Origin: Microbulbifer sp. A4B17
GTDB lineage: Bacteria; Pseudomonadota; Gammaproteobacteria; Pseudomonadales; Cellvibrionaceae
Direction: 5' to 3'
DNA: 64,000 bases
NCBI RefSeq assembly: GCF_003076275.1
Contig: NZ_CP029064.1
Location: forward strand, 248,001-312,000
The notes below the pieces were generated by a model. The model saw only the letters and a list, made by a program, of their open reading frames with translations. It was not told where the DNA came from and searched no databases. A program made the position numbers and the translations under genes. Positions 1 to 9,222 of this stretch are shown here, piece after piece (positions within the stretch are counted from its first letter, which is position 1; each line of letters starts with the position of its first letter).

Positions 1-1167
1 CTAGTCGTACCAGGTGAGCAGGAGCAAAGTGTCGGAATTGATAATATCGAAGAATTTATACCTGCAGTTATGCGTGAGGCTGCCATACCCGGAATAGCCG
101 TTGCCAGAATAAAAGAGGGTGAACTCGCGCTTCAGCAAGTGTACGGGATGGCCGATATTGAGGCTGGCAAACCAGTTACTCAGGATACGTTATTTAATAT
201 TGCCTCGATAAGCAAGCCGATTATGGGCGTAACACTGTTGCAATTGGTGGACGATAATAAATTGTCGTTGGATGAGGATATCAATAGTTATTTACCATTT
301 AAGGTGGACAATCCACATATAGAGGGGGAAAAAATTACACTGAGACATCTGGCGAGTCATTCTGCAGCAATTAAAGATTATTTTGACTACGGCACTTACG
401 CTGAAAATCGTGATCCCTCTATCAGTTTGGAGCAACATCTACACTCCCTTCTGGTTAAAGGGGGAAGCCTGTACGGTAGTGGGGATTATTATCTGACAAA
501 CAATCCAGGAGAGCACAGGGAATACAGTAATCTTTCTGCGGGTTTAGCTGGGTTATTGGTTGAGTCAGTAACCGGCCAGTCTCTTGCTAACTACAGCCGG
601 GATACTTTATTTTACAGCCTGGATATGGAGACTGCCAGTTGGAGACTCAATGAAATAGATCTGAGCTCTATCGCAGTCCCCTACAAAGTAGAGCAATGTG
701 TACCATATGTCGGTCTTTGCGTAGATAGTGAAGCCGAGAAGATGAACTATTTAATTGGCCGATTTATTGATCCTCCTTTTGAGTACAAGCAATTTCACCC
801 GTATGCACACAGTGGTAATCCGCAGTATCCTGATGGAGGTGTTCGTGTAAGCATTGCTGACCTCAGCGATTTCTTGCTAGCGCTGCTTAATAATCGGGAT
901 AAAGCTGGAGCTCAGATCTTATCAGATGTGATGTATCAGGAAATGTTTCGTCTGCAATTACCGGTGTCCGTATCAGAGTCGCAGCGCTTCTTTTGGCGCG
1001 ATCGCAATGGCCGTATTGGGCACATGGGAACTGATCTGGGCGTATTTGTAGCTATGTATTTTGAGCCGGAAAGTAAGGATGGTTTTATTATCTTGATGAA
1101 CAGAGATATGGATATTAAATCGGCCGATGCGATGAAGCGTATTGCGATTCGTCTCATGAAAATATAA
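1..1167 (+). CDS. Serine hydrolase, beta-lactamase class C/PBP-like family (5' end cut by window)
   Basis: The reading frame is open from base 1, so the start lies before the window. The visible frame runs straight into the typical N-terminal strand of this family. Counting from the in-frame ATG at 70, the SxxK motif is S46-I-S-K49, the second motif is Y152-S-N154, and H318-M-G320 stands for the KTG/HxG box. These are the catalytic elements of class C beta-lactamase-like serine hydrolases, which include D-aminopeptidases, esterases and carboxypeptidases. Two cysteines (210 and 217) could form a disulfide, fitting an exported enzyme. The signal peptide would be outside the window. The substrate cannot be read from the sequence. 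A small secreted-protein gene follows after 86 bases. Confidence 0.85.
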   Translation, partial: LVVPGEQEQSVGIDNIEEFIPAVMREAAIPGIAVARIKEGELALQQVYGMADIEAGKPVTQDTLFNIASISKPIMGVTLLQLVDDNKLSLDEDINSYLPFKVDNPHIEGEKITLRHLASHSAAIKDYFDYGTYAENRDPSISLEQHLHSLLVKGGSLYGSGDYYLTNNPGEHREYSNLSAGLAGLLVESVTGQSLANYSRDTLFYSLDMETASWRLNEIDLSSIAVPYKVEQCVPYVGLCVDSEAEKMNYLIGRFIDPPFEYKQFHPYAHSGNPQYPDGGVRVSIADLSDFLLALLNNRDKAGAQILSDVMYQEMFRLQLPVSVSESQRFFWRDRNGRIGHMGTDLGVFVAMYFEPESKDGFIILMNRDMDIKSADAMKRIAIRLMKI

Positions 1168-1253
1168 AAACAATTGTGGGATGACCACTCCTGAAATCCT
1201 TATTTTAAGGAGGGCCTTTCTTGTTGTGTATTTTTCTAAGATTGGATGGGAAT

Positions 1254-1757
1254 ATGATAGGGAATTTATCAAAACTAGTAATTCTACTTTTTGGGGTCGC
1301 AATATTTCAGCCCGTGATTGCCAGCCAGGATAATGGCGCAGAGGCAACTTTTGAGAAGATCAAAGGGCTAGCTGGAGAGTGGAAAAAGGAAGGGACGGAA
1401 AATGACGATTTTATTATTAGTTTTGCCGATACAGCTGGGGGAAGCGTAATACTTGAAAGTTGGCTCTATAAAGGGCGCCAACATTCCCTGACTGTTTACC
1501 ATTTGGATAACGATAATTTAATAGTGACGCACTATTGTCCCCAAGGTAATCAGCCCAGGTTAAGCTGGCAAAAAAACAGTGCTGAAGATACTTTGGCATT
1601 CTCTTTCAAAGATGTAACTAATTTTATTTTGGACAGTAAGAGTCGTCTGGATAGCCTCACTTTTACCTGGTTAGGTAACGGCAAGTTACAGCGGGAAGAG
1701 ACTTACTTAAAGAACGGGGAGCAGTTACCCTCATCCTTGATCCTGGTACGTAAATAA
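1254..1757 (+). CDS. Small secreted protein of unknown function
   Basis: A 167-residue product. It starts with a charged-then-hydrophobic signal peptide (about residues 1-24, likely cut after VIA). The mature part has an AGEW motif, then alternating short strands and a THYCPQGNQPR segment. I recall this pattern from conserved hypothetical proteins with a probable lipocalin-like beta fold, but I cannot name a function. The ATG at 1254 follows a GGATGGGA sequence. A TTG at 1221, preceded by AAGGAGGG, would add 11 residues that spoil the signal peptide, so 1254 is preferred. The AAGGAGG also forms one arm of a small hairpin (1197-1211). The gene ends before a clear terminator. Confidence 0.7.
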   Translation: MIGNLSKLVILLFGVAIFQPVIASQDNGAEATFEKIKGLAGEWKKEGTENDDFIISFADTAGGSVILESWLYKGRQHSLTVYHLDNDNLIVTHYCPQGNQPRLSWQKNSAEDTLAFSFKDVTNFILDSKSRLDSLTFTWLGNGKLQREETYLKNGEQLPSSLILVRK

Positions 1758-1802
1758 GCTGCCAAATCGTTATTAACTGATAGTTTAGATGTATTATTTC
1801 TC

Positions 1803-1836
1803 AAAGCTGGAGCGAAATTCGCGCCAGCTTTTTTAT
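1803..1836 (+). terminator. Intrinsic terminator after the small secreted-protein gene
   Basis: The arms AAGCTGG and CCAGCTT, with an inner GCG/CGC pairing around AAATT, form a stable stem that runs into a T tract (TTTTTTA). It lies 46 bases after the stop codon at 1757. Confidence 0.8.
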
Positions 1837-2064
1837 TTGTGAACTTTATTGTGGTTTTGGTTTATATAAGTATGATTCACGACTGAATTTGCATACTGCT
1901 GCCAGTATATTGGCATAGGATGACAGTGCACGCTCTGCCTGGGTTGTGTTTTTGCGTATGACGACATCTTGCATTGAGAACAAGTTGATATCTAATTCCT
2001 GGGGTTGGGAAACGGTGGAAGTTGGAAGCGAGTAAATAACTAAAATTAAATGGAGAGGTAACAA
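1837..2064. other. AT-rich spacer with a possible small minus-strand ORF
   Basis: Together with the terminator before it, this forms a stretch of about 300 bases without a confident gene. The minus strand is open from a TTG at 2064 to a stop at 1846 (72 codons). Its first internal ATG is at 1974. The translation contains a plausible protein-like segment (FSMQDVVIRKN, then a helix ending AAVCKFS). No ribosome site precedes either start. It may be a remnant or chance. The last bases (2051-2057, GGAGAGG) are the ribosome site of the next plus-strand gene. Confidence 0.25.
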
Positions 2065-2394
2065 ATGGAATTAATTATTTTTGTGATTATTATGGTGGCA
2101 GTTCTTGTTCTGCCTCTGAAGTTGGCAGCTGCCATGTTGGGAGCGAAGAATACGGGTGTATTTTATTGTCTTTTCGCTTTGCTGTTGGCCCTGATTATTC
2201 AAAGAATTGTTGGCGGCATGTTGCCGGGTGTGACGGATAGCGCTGGGATTTTAATGACAATACCGCTGGCAGCTATTGCTTATATGCTTGTGCTTGGTAC
2301 GGGCTTTTTAAAGGCTATCTTAATCGCTCTGTTGCAGGGAGTAATTACTTATTTTGCAATGTTGCTTTTTGTAGCTTTGCCTTGGGCTGCTTGA
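2065..2394 (+). CDS. Small integral membrane protein, function unknown
   Basis: A 109-residue, strongly hydrophobic protein with about four membrane spans: near residues 3-23, 31-48, 58-76 and 82-105. The few charged residues sit in the short loops. A good ribosome site (GGAGAGG, 7 bases upstream) supports the ATG at 2065. I do not recognise a family, and no motif suggests transport or catalysis. It stands alone between the small secreted-protein gene and a divergently unrelated hydrolase on the other strand. Confidence 0.7.
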   Translation: MELIIFVIIMVAVLVLPLKLAAAMLGAKNTGVFYCLFALLLALIIQRIVGGMLPGVTDSAGILMTIPLAAIAYMLVLGTGFLKAILIALLQGVITYFAMLLFVALPWAA

Positions 2395-2573
2395 GGCCTG
2401 CTGTGAAATTTATGCAAGCGGAGACTTGGTGGGGGTTAAATCGCCATTTACACGATCACTTATTATTGATGAAGTCCCAGAGATCAAGCTATTTATTTTC
2501 TGATAAAAAATGTCCCACTTCACTATTCTGCTAATGCTTCGTTAGTTGGGCTTTCACTAAACCAGCTTAAATA

Positions 2574-3638
2574 CTATCTATTTTCCACTGGTGCCTCAAG
2601 AAATTTACTTAGAGCACCAAAATAAGCAGGGAAAGCTTCGAATTGTGGCAGGTGTCCAACGCCCTCCATTTCAATTAATTTCGCGTGGGGGATTTTTTCA
2701 GCGGCACTTTTGCCCAATTGGTCGTAACGCCCCAATTTAGATCGGACTGCTTCAGACGCACGGACGCGACCAATGGCTGTGCGATCCCGAATACCGATAA
2801 TCAGCAGGGTCGGCACCTTGATATCGGCAAATTCGTAGAATACCGGTTGGGTAAAAACCATTTCTGAGGTTAGGGCATCTACGGTTGCCATATGATCGGC
2901 ATCGGGCCCTTGAGTCCAACCAGCCTGAATATCCAGAAGTGGGTTGTATTTATCTCGCCACTGACCAGAAAAGTAAGCTTTGCTCATATAGTCCTTGATA
3001 GCCTCTGGGTTTTGTTTTCTTTCACGCGCAATGGCCTTGTCCAGGGGTTCATACGGGACCCAGCGCTTCCAATCTTCAAGGCCAATTGGGTTCACAAGTG
3101 CCAGTTTTTCGACCCGCTCTGGATACATCAGGGTAAACCGGACAGCCAGCATTCCTCCCATTGAGTGCCCAACTACTAAAACCTTTTTAATTTTCAATTT
3201 ATCCAGCAAAGACTTGGTATTGTTGCTGAGACCCTGAAAAGTGTATTGGGTCAGCGGTTTGCTGGATTTTCCAAATCCGATTTGGTCGGGTGCTACAACC
3301 CGGTATCCCAGCTGGTTGAGTTGGCTGATAGTGTCCTGCCAATAAGCTGCCGAAAAATTCTTACCGTGCAGCAGGAGTACCGTTCCCCTTGGCTTTTTAC
3401 CCTGAGCAGGTGGTACATCCATATAGGCCATGGTCAGTGGCTGGCCCCGTTGTTTGAATTGGAAATGATTAACCGGATAGGGGTATTGGTAATCACTTAA
3501 AGATTTATCTTGGGGGGTTACTGAATATTCAGAAGATACGGTGACGGAAAAAAATACACTGATTATGAGGAAAAGGGCAGCTGTATAACGCGCTGGGAAG
3601 ATCACAGCGAGGTCCTTATTTGGTAAGCGGGACATCAC
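2574..3638 (-). CDS. Exported alpha/beta hydrolase
   Basis: A 354-residue protein with an N-terminal hydrophobic signal or anchor (about residues 18-36), so it probably acts in the periplasm or at the membrane. The alpha/beta hydrolase core is complete: oxyanion strand LLLHGK at 88-93, nucleophile elbow G157-H-S159-M-G-G, acid D285 in IGIRDR, and catalytic H329 in VGHLPQ. The long insertion between about 190 and 260 would be the lid. Epoxide hydrolase-, haloperoxidase- or esterase-like activity is possible, but the substrate cannot be read. It lies 56 bases beyond hemY on the same strand, with a GC-rich hairpin between them, so it probably has its own transcript. Confidence 0.85.
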   Translation of the reverse strand: MMSRLPNKDLAVIFPARYTAALFLIISVFFSVTVSSEYSVTPQDKSLSDYQYPYPVNHFQFKQRGQPLTMAYMDVPPAQGKKPRGTVLLLHGKNFSAAYWQDTISQLNQLGYRVVAPDQIGFGKSSKPLTQYTFQGLSNNTKSLLDKLKIKKVLVVGHSMGGMLAVRFTLMYPERVEKLALVNPIGLEDWKRWVPYEPLDKAIARERKQNPEAIKDYMSKAYFSGQWRDKYNPLLDIQAGWTQGPDADHMATVDALTSEMVFTQPVFYEFADIKVPTLLIIGIRDRTAIGRVRASEAVRSKLGRYDQLGKSAAEKIPHAKLIEMEGVGHLPQFEAFPAYFGALSKFLEAPVENR

Positions 3639-3658
3639 TATAGGCCTATTCGGGGAGT

Positions 3659-3686
3659 GACTGAAAGGCCTCCGGGCCCTTCAGTC
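3659..3686 (-). terminator. Hairpin after the hem operon, possible terminator
   Basis: GACTGAA and TTCAGTC form a perfect 7-bp outer stem around a GC-rich core (GGCC/GGCC). It lies 9 bases past the hemY stop. No T tract follows on the minus strand, so termination would be weak or factor-assisted. Confidence 0.4.
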
Positions 3687-3694
3687 GCGATGGC

Positions 3695-4945
3695 TCAAGC
3701 GTGCGCTCCTAGCAGGGGTGTACCCTGACTGGGCATAGGCAACTTGGGTAGATCTGTGACTGCTTGTAGCAAGCCCTCTTCGTAGAGTTTTGCGGCTTTG
3801 TCTTTTTCTCCCAGGGATTGAAATAAGCGGGCGAGTTCGGCGGAGGTAATGGGATCTCGGCGCAATAAAAGGCTTTTTTCGAAATATTGCTGGGCTTTAC
3901 CCCAAAGTTCATTGCGCATTGACAGGCGCCCTAGGCAGGTCAGCAGACTGGCACTCTCACCATACTCTTTTAGCCAACCTTCAGCTGCAGATATTTGTGC
4001 TGCCGGGTCTGCCCCTACCAGGCAGCCATAGAGTTCGGCAAGATCGGAGTCCCAGGCCCGGTTGAGCAGCCAGCGTAGGTGCTTTTCGGCCTCAGTATCT
4101 TCTCCAATACGATGAAGCTGTTGTGCGTAGAGGCTGCGCAGGGCTTCGCTGCGTTGCCAGCGACCACTCAGGCTCTGCCAGGTAGCTTGTAATTTGTCGA
4201 TGTCGTTGCGATTGGCCGCTTCTGTCAGTTGATGTTGATACACCTCAAGTTCAAGCTGGTGAAACTCTGCTTCGGGCATATTGGCGTGCTTCTCCAACTC
4301 GGGAAGCAGGGCGCGAAGCCGGCTCCAGTCGCCCAGAAGGTAATAAGCCTGTTTGAGAAGTTGCAACAGGGCGGGGTGTTTTGGTTCGAGCTGTTTGGCG
4401 CGTTCCAGGCTGGCAATACACTGCTCGTAGTGTTTATCCAGAAGTTGCATACGCGCTTGGCTCAGGGCTACTGCGAGACGGGTATCCTCACCGCAGGCTT
4501 CTGCTTTGGCGAGTAACTCGTTGGCCTCTTCACGGAAGCCCAGCTCAAAGGCGCTGCGCGCCGCCGCTAAATAATTGATGAGAGGGGCTTCAGATCGCGG
4601 GGCGCTCTTGAGTAGCTGCCGGCGTGCCCGGGACCAGTTGCCCTCCATAAATTCTACCAGTCCACTGGTCAAGCGTCGGCGCGCTACGCGCTGGCGACCA
4701 AATCGCAGCCGGTCGACACTGCCCCTGAATCCACGGAGCAGGCTACGAGCTAACCATATCAGGAAGAACAGAATAATCAGGGCTGCCACCAGAGAGAAAA
4801 TGGCGAACCAGAGATTCATCTCGTAGCCTTTATTGAGCTCTCCGCCAATACCGATTACCAGATAGCCCGGATAGTTGTTGATGGCCTCCGGTAGAAAAGC
4901 ACCGAGTAACAGTAGTACCAGGGCGGTGAAGAACAGTCTTTTCAC
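3695..4945 (-). CDS. hemY: HemY, membrane TPR protein of the haem operon
   Basis: A 416-residue protein. The HemY N-terminal domain has two membrane spans (about residues 4-20 and 44-66), then a basic cytoplasmic segment (RRRLTSGLVEFMEGNW). The rest is helical TPR-type repeats to about residue 400. This is the gammaproteobacterial HemY, not the protoporphyrinogen oxidase of the same name. Its role in porphyrin metabolism is poorly defined, and scaffolding of haem enzymes at the inner membrane is often proposed. The start overlaps the hemX stop by four bases (ATGA), showing translational coupling. It is the last gene of hemC-hemD-hemX-hemY. Confidence 0.92.
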   Translation of the reverse strand: MKRLFFTALVLLLLGAFLPEAINNYPGYLVIGIGGELNKGYEMNLWFAIFSLVAALIILFFLIWLARSLLRGFRGSVDRLRFGRQRVARRRLTSGLVEFMEGNWSRARRQLLKSAPRSEAPLINYLAAARSAFELGFREEANELLAKAEACGEDTRLAVALSQARMQLLDKHYEQCIASLERAKQLEPKHPALLQLLKQAYYLLGDWSRLRALLPELEKHANMPEAEFHQLELEVYQHQLTEAANRNDIDKLQATWQSLSGRWQRSEALRSLYAQQLHRIGEDTEAEKHLRWLLNRAWDSDLAELYGCLVGADPAAQISAAEGWLKEYGESASLLTCLGRLSMRNELWGKAQQYFEKSLLLRRDPITSAELARLFQSLGEKDKAAKLYEEGLLQAVTDLPKLPMPSQGTPLLGAHA

Positions 4946-6261
4946 TGGCTCTCCTCCTGTTGCGGGGCAGCTGGAGCGGTTCCAGATGTTTTGTGTAGGC
5001 GCTCAATATAATTGCGCAGGGCCACCTGGGAGGCGCTGAGATCCGGCATTTCGACCTGGATGCGTTGTTCGCTCAGGTCTGCCAGTTGTTGGGCCAGTGT
5101 ATCCCGCTGAGGACTGGCAGTGCCGTAACTGAGTAGCAGCGCACGCGCACTATCCAGAGCATCCTTGTAAACGGTGGTGTCACCGCGAAGCAGCGCCAGT
5201 TGGGCTTGCTCCATATACAGGCGGAGGGTCTGACGAAAGCGAGCTTCACTCTGCGGGGATAGCATCACCGGATTGATATCTCCATCAATGGGGCGCACGG
5301 ATTCGCGCATGAAGCGGGTGAAGTTGTCCCATTCCCGCTTCCATAGAGGGGCATTTTCCTCGATGCTGGGTTGTTCTTCACTGGGCTGCTCAACTGAAGC
5401 CATATCGAATTGCGGCTGGATGTTTGTGCGGATCAGTTGTTCTTCCAGGGCGCTGAGTCGTAGGTATAAGCCTTGGCGGTCCACATTTTGCACTAATTTC
5501 AGGGCTGTGATGTCGCGAGCAAGTTGCTGGCGTACGCCGTAGAGATCCGGTAAGTCCACATCACGCAATATCTCGTCTACCCGTTCGACCAGCCCCAGCG
5601 CGGTGCGGCTGTCGTCCTCAAGAAGCAGGCGTTGGTTGGCGAGGCGCAACAGGTAATCTGCCTCAGCCAGTTGCCAGTCGTCGCGGCTTACATTTCCCAG
5701 CTGACCCAACCGATTGCCCTGTGCGGTGACATTGCGCTGCATAGATGCCAGTTGCTGTTGCAGTTGGGCGATAGTGCGATCCTGACGTTCCAGTTGAGAG
5801 CGCAGACTGGCGTCGGCCTGCTCTAACTGGTTGAAGTCTATTGAATAATCGGGAGCCTGGGGTTCAGTAGAGCCGGGAGCGGGGGCTTCCGGGGCGATCG
5901 TAGTTGTTGGTGCTTGGGTGGTTACTTCGCTATTGGTTGTTTCTTGAGCTTCCCCTGTAGGACTGGCGGTGCTCTCGGGAGCGGTTGTCGCTCTGGGCAG
6001 GAAGTTCAAGTGAGTGCCTATACGCTCTCTCAGCTGTGGCGAGTTGAACCAGGTGAGGGAGGCCAGAGCGATCAAAACAACGATAAATAACAGCCACCAC
6101 CAAAGCCCATTGGATTTAGTGGCTGCCGCGCCGCCGCTTGCATTACTTGTCGAGGTTTTTTTCTCTGCGGCTTTGGCGAAATTGCTTTTACCTTTTACAG
6201 ACTTTATGTTTTCCGGGGGTTCACTAGTTGCGGCTACATTTTGATCTTTTTTGTCGGTCAT
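4942..6261 (-). CDS. hemX: HemX, uroporphyrinogen-III C-methyltransferase-like membrane protein
   Basis: A 439-residue protein. A charged, low-complexity N-terminus precedes one membrane span (about residues 50-69, WWWLLFIVV). Then come a Thr/Pro/Glu-rich linker (about 85-140) and a long coiled coil (about 145-185, rich in Gln and Leu). The C-terminal part is the helical HemX domain with the conserved DWQLAEADYLLRLANQ segment. Despite the database name, the HemX family lacks the SAM-binding fold of true methyltransferases. It probably helps organise tetrapyrrole enzymes at the membrane. It is separated from hemD by 120 bases and overlaps hemY by four. Confidence 0.92.
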   Translation of the reverse strand: MTDKKDQNVAATSEPPENIKSVKGKSNFAKAAEKKTSTSNASGGAAATKSNGLWWWLLFIVVLIALASLTWFNSPQLRERIGTHLNFLPRATTAPESTASPTGEAQETTNSEVTTQAPTTTIAPEAPAPGSTEPQAPDYSIDFNQLEQADASLRSQLERQDRTIAQLQQQLASMQRNVTAQGNRLGQLGNVSRDDWQLAEADYLLRLANQRLLLEDDSRTALGLVERVDEILRDVDLPDLYGVRQQLARDITALKLVQNVDRQGLYLRLSALEEQLIRTNIQPQFDMASVEQPSEEQPSIEENAPLWKREWDNFTRFMRESVRPIDGDINPVMLSPQSEARFRQTLRLYMEQAQLALLRGDTTVYKDALDSARALLLSYGTASPQRDTLAQQLADLSEQRIQVEMPDLSASQVALRNYIERLHKTSGTAPAAPQQEESQ

Positions 6262-6381
6262 GGGTATGGCGGCGCAGGTGGAAAATGTCGTCAGATTATA
6301 ACGAGTGGCGCGAGCCTTAATAGCGGACGCAACGCCGTTTTAAGATTTTTAACGCAAAGCGATCGAAAATTTGCTAACAAA

Positions 6382-7164
6382 TCAGCCGAGCGCCTTACGC
6401 AGTGTTTCCAGCATAGCGTTATCACCGGCATTTAGCGCACTATGGCAATGGGTAAAACCAAGCCCTTTAGCCTGTATGGCAACCCGCTTACTCGGGCAGA
6501 TAAGAGTGGCCTGGAAAAGTGCGCTGCGGCCGATCTGGTGAATGCAGGCAACCAGGTTGTCGAGAGTCTCCCCACTGTGAACGCTAATAACATCGGGTTG
6601 GAATTTATAACCTGCCAGAGTAGAAGCAGCTTCTGGTGGAAGAACTCGCTGGTAGAGTTCGCAATAGGCTATCCTCGCGCCCCTCTCGCTCAAAGTCTCG
6701 CCAATCAGGGGGCGGCCACCGACACCGCGAAAAATAAGAACCCGCTGCCCATCCAGTTGCTGCAGCCAGGGCAGACGCAGCAACTCTTCGGAGTTCATCG
6801 TGTTGCCATTTTGTTCACAGGCTATGCCCCGGTTTTTCAGGGCGTTCGCCGTTGCCGCGCCAATAGCCAGAAAGCGTGGACCCTGAGGAAGCTGTGGCCA
6901 GTAATCCTCCAGCCAGTCCACACCGAAACGCACGGCATTCTGGGAAACAAAGATGGCCACATCTATCTGATCGAAATCGAGAATGGAGTTTTTTAACGCC
7001 TGTATAGCGGCCTGTTCTTCAATAGGTTCTATACCGAGCATGGGGATATTGTCTACCTGGGCCCCCAGGCTGCGCAGTAGCGCACACCAATTATCAGCCT
7101 GCTGAGTTGGCCGCGTACTGAGAATACGTTTGCCCTGCAGCAGGTCGGGGGTGAGATCGCTCAT
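6382..7164 (-). CDS. hemD: Uroporphyrinogen-III synthase
   Basis: HemD closes hydroxymethylbilane with inversion of ring D to give uroporphyrinogen III, the precursor of haem and sirohaem. The 260-residue protein shows the two-lobed HemD pattern: LLQGKRILSTRP at the start of domain 1, FVSQNAVRFG at the first hinge, FLAIGAATANAL, then RGVGGR and DVISVHSGETLDNL in domain 2. The open frame continues upstream into hemC, but the ATG at 7164 gives the usual N-terminus and length. It leaves a single base after the hemC stop, so the two are cotranslated. HemD sequences diverge widely, and this one is clear mainly through these motifs and its position. Confidence 0.93.
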   Translation of the reverse strand: MSDLTPDLLQGKRILSTRPTQQADNWCALLRSLGAQVDNIPMLGIEPIEEQAAIQALKNSILDFDQIDVAIFVSQNAVRFGVDWLEDYWPQLPQGPRFLAIGAATANALKNRGIACEQNGNTMNSEELLRLPWLQQLDGQRVLIFRGVGGRPLIGETLSERGARIAYCELYQRVLPPEAASTLAGYKFQPDVISVHSGETLDNLVACIHQIGRSALFQATLICPSKRVAIQAKGLGFTHCHSALNAGDNAMLETLRKALG

Positions 7165-7165
7165 A

Positions 7166-8092
7166 TCAGATAGCGGCGAGGATTTTATCAGCACCATCGG
7201 CCAGCAACTGTTCCGCGAGCTCAGTACCCAGGCGCTCTCCCTCAGCGGCAGGGCCACGACTGTCGGCATGTATCATGGTTTTGCCATCGGGACTGCCAAC
7301 GAGTCCGCGCAACCACAGGGTGTCACCTTCCAATTCTGCGTAGCAGCCGATAGGCACCTGGCAGCCGCCGTTGAGGCGCCTAACCAGGGCGCGCTCCGCA
7401 CTGAGTCGGGCCGCAGTCTCAGGGCAGTGGAGTGGTTGGATCAAGGCATCCAGTTCGCTGTCGCGGCGCGACTCGATACCTACCGCGCCCTGTCCGCCAG
7501 CGGGCAGCAGGATGTCTGTTGCCAGGAAGCTGCGGATGCGCTCCGGCATTTCCAGCCGCAGCAGACCGGCTGCAGCGAGGATGATTGCGTCGTAATCGCC
7601 GGCATCCAACTTGGCCAGCCGGGTATTCACATTGCCGCGCAGGAAGGTGACTTTGAGGTCCGGGCGACGGGCAAGTAATTGGCACTGGCGGCGCAAGCTG
7701 GAGGTTCCTACAACTGCGCCTTGGGGCAGGTCATCAAGGTTGTCAAAAAGGTTGCTGACAAAGGCATCGCGAGGGTCTTCACGCTCGCAAATAATCGGTA
7801 GGTGAAGTCCCTCGGGGAACTCCATGGGGACATCCTTCATCGAGTGAACAGCGATGTCCGCACGGCCTTCGAGCATCGCCACTTCCAGCTCTTTAACGAA
7901 CAGGCCCTTGCCGCCAACTTTGGTTAGGGGGATATCCAGAACCTGGTCACCCCGGCTGGTGAGGGGCAGTAACTCGATAAGAAGTTCAGGATGTGCCTGC
8001 TGTAGGCGGTCTTTGACATAGTTGGCCTGCCACAGAGCCAGGGCGCTCTGACGGGTGGCAATGCGAATACGATCTATAGACATGCGGCTCAA
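7166..8092 (-). CDS. hemC: Porphobilinogen deaminase (hydroxymethylbilane synthase)
   Basis: HemC joins four porphobilinogen units into hydroxymethylbilane in the cytoplasm. The 308-residue protein contains the full set of family motifs: [13 protein letters not shown] at the N-terminus, VHSMKDVP (83-90), GTSSLRRQ (129-136), [10 protein letters not shown] (150-159), and C244 in [11 protein letters not shown], which carries the dipyrromethane cofactor. An in-frame ATG three codons in is an equally possible start. It is the first gene of hemC-hemD-hemX-hemY. A 68-base gap separates it from ruvX upstream, so a promoter could lie there or transcripts could run through. Confidence 0.97.
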   Translation of the reverse strand: MSRMSIDRIRIATRQSALALWQANYVKDRLQQAHPELLIELLPLTSRGDQVLDIPLTKVGGKGLFVKELEVAMLEGRADIAVHSMKDVPMEFPEGLHLPIICEREDPRDAFVSNLFDNLDDLPQGAVVGTSSLRRQCQLLARRPDLKVTFLRGNVNTRLAKLDAGDYDAIILAAAGLLRLEMPERIRSFLATDILLPAGGQGAVGIESRRDSELDALIQPLHCPETAARLSAERALVRRLNGGCQVPIGCYAELEGDTLWLRGLVGSPDGKTMIHADSRGPAAEGERLGTELAEQLLADGADKILAAI

Positions 8093-8160
8093 TCACTTAT
8101 TGGTTGAAGGAGCCATTCTAACAGAGTCGCAATGCGCTGAGGCTTTCTGCCGCAGAGGAG

Positions 8161-8583
8161 TTATCCCTGTGCGCGCAACCAGTCCTCGAGGATAATTCGT
8201 GCGGCGATAGAGTCCACCGGGTCTCGTGCGTAGTTGCCTTTGTGTCCTCGTTCATTGGCCTCCTCCTTGGCTGCCCGAGTACTTAAGCGCTCATCGATCA
8301 GCTCTACAGGCAGGCCATAGCGACCGTGCAGACGCTGGCTGAATTTGCGCGCGCGCAGGCCAAATTCACTTTCACTACCATCCATGTTGAGGGGTAGACC
8401 AACCAGTAAAAGGTGGGGTTGCCACTCCTTTATCAGGCCTTCGACAGAGTCCCAGTTAGGTTTGCCATCTTTTGCGGGCAAGGGGGGCAGCTCCCTAGCG
8501 CTTCCGGTAAGACTTTGCCCGTAGGCAACGCCAATAGAGCGGGTGCCGAAGTCAAAGGCGAGGGCCGTGACAGGTTTGTTCAT
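8161..8583 (-). CDS. ruvX: RuvX/YqgF family, putative Holliday junction resolvase or pre-16S rRNA nuclease
   Basis: A 140-residue protein with the RNase H-like YqgF fold. [14 protein letters not shown] at residues 10-23 holds the first acidic catalytic position, [13 protein letters not shown] is the second strand, [10 protein letters not shown] carries the second acid, and [13 protein letters not shown] the third. The E. coli protein is linked to 16S rRNA 5' processing, and the resolvase activity is debated. It is the last gene of gshB-tonB3-algH-ruvX, 20 bases after algH, in the same order as P. aeruginosa PA0407-PA0404. Confidence 0.93.
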   Translation of the reverse strand: MNKPVTALAFDFGTRSIGVAYGQSLTGSARELPPLPAKDGKPNWDSVEGLIKEWQPHLLLVGLPLNMDGSESEFGLRARKFSQRLHGRYGLPVELIDERLSTRAAKEEANERGHKGNYARDPVDSIAARIILEDWLRAQG

Positions 8584-8603
8584 ACAGGTCTGTGGTCTCG
8601 ATG

Positions 8604-9188
8604 TTAGGCGTGGCCCGCTTGGGAGCCGAGTCCGGAAAGGTCAATGCCGTGGCGGGCGGCGGCGCTTTGCCAGCGCTTCTCGACCGGGGTGGCGAAAAGG
8701 GTTTCAGGTTCTGCGGGCAGTGTGAGCCAGGCATTTTCAGTCAGCTCCTGCTCCAACTGTCCGGGACCCCAGCCAGCGTATCCGAGGGCGAGTAGCACAT
8801 CGTCGGGGCCGCGCCCGGCGGCGAGGGATTCAAGGATGTCTTTTGAGGCAGTCAGGCTGATATCAGTATTGATTTCGGTCGTCGAATCAAAGTGCATACC
8901 GGTGCCATGCAATACAAACCCCTGTTCTGGGGACATAGGGCCACCAAGGAGAACTGGCTCGTCACCGCGCATGCTCAGGTCTTCCAGAGAAAGTTGTTCG
9001 AAAACTTCATGCCAGTGCACTTTGCTGGGCATATTGATCACTATTCCCATGGCGCCTTCGCTGTTATGTTCAACAATCAGCGCGATAGCGTGCTTGAATC
9101 GGGGGTCTTCCATGCAGGGCATAGCCAGGAGGAACTGGCCGCGCAGGCTCCCATGGGTCAGGTCGCTATCGATATTCGAATTAGGCAT
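8604..9188 (-). CDS. algH: AlgH/YqgE family protein (UPF0301)
   Basis: A 194-residue protein of the DUF179 family. Characteristic segments are [17 protein letters not shown] near the N-terminus, [14 protein letters not shown] (about 40-53), [15 protein letters not shown] (about 80-95), and [16 protein letters not shown] (about 133-148). AlgH was named for an effect on alginate in Pseudomonas, but its molecular role is unknown. It lies 34 bases after tonB3 and 20 before ruvX, so it should be part of the same transcript. Confidence 0.93.
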   Translation of the reverse strand: MPNSNIDSDLTHGSLRGQFLLAMPCMEDPRFKHAIALIVEHNSEGAMGIVINMPSKVHWHEVFEQLSLEDLSMRGDEPVLLGGPMSPEQGFVLHGTGMHFDSTTEINTDISLTASKDILESLAAGRGPDDVLLALGYAGWGPGQLEQELTENAWLTLPAEPETLFATPVEKRWQSAAARHGIDLSGLGSQAGHA

Positions 9189-9222
9189 AGATCAGTTATA
9201 AACCGCCAGTTGAAGGCCTATT

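Noticed and set aside
3695-4945. Protoporphyrinogen oxidase (the other protein called HemY)
   Set aside because: There is no FAD-binding motif. The protein has two membrane spans and TPR helices, typical of the gammaproteobacterial HemY.
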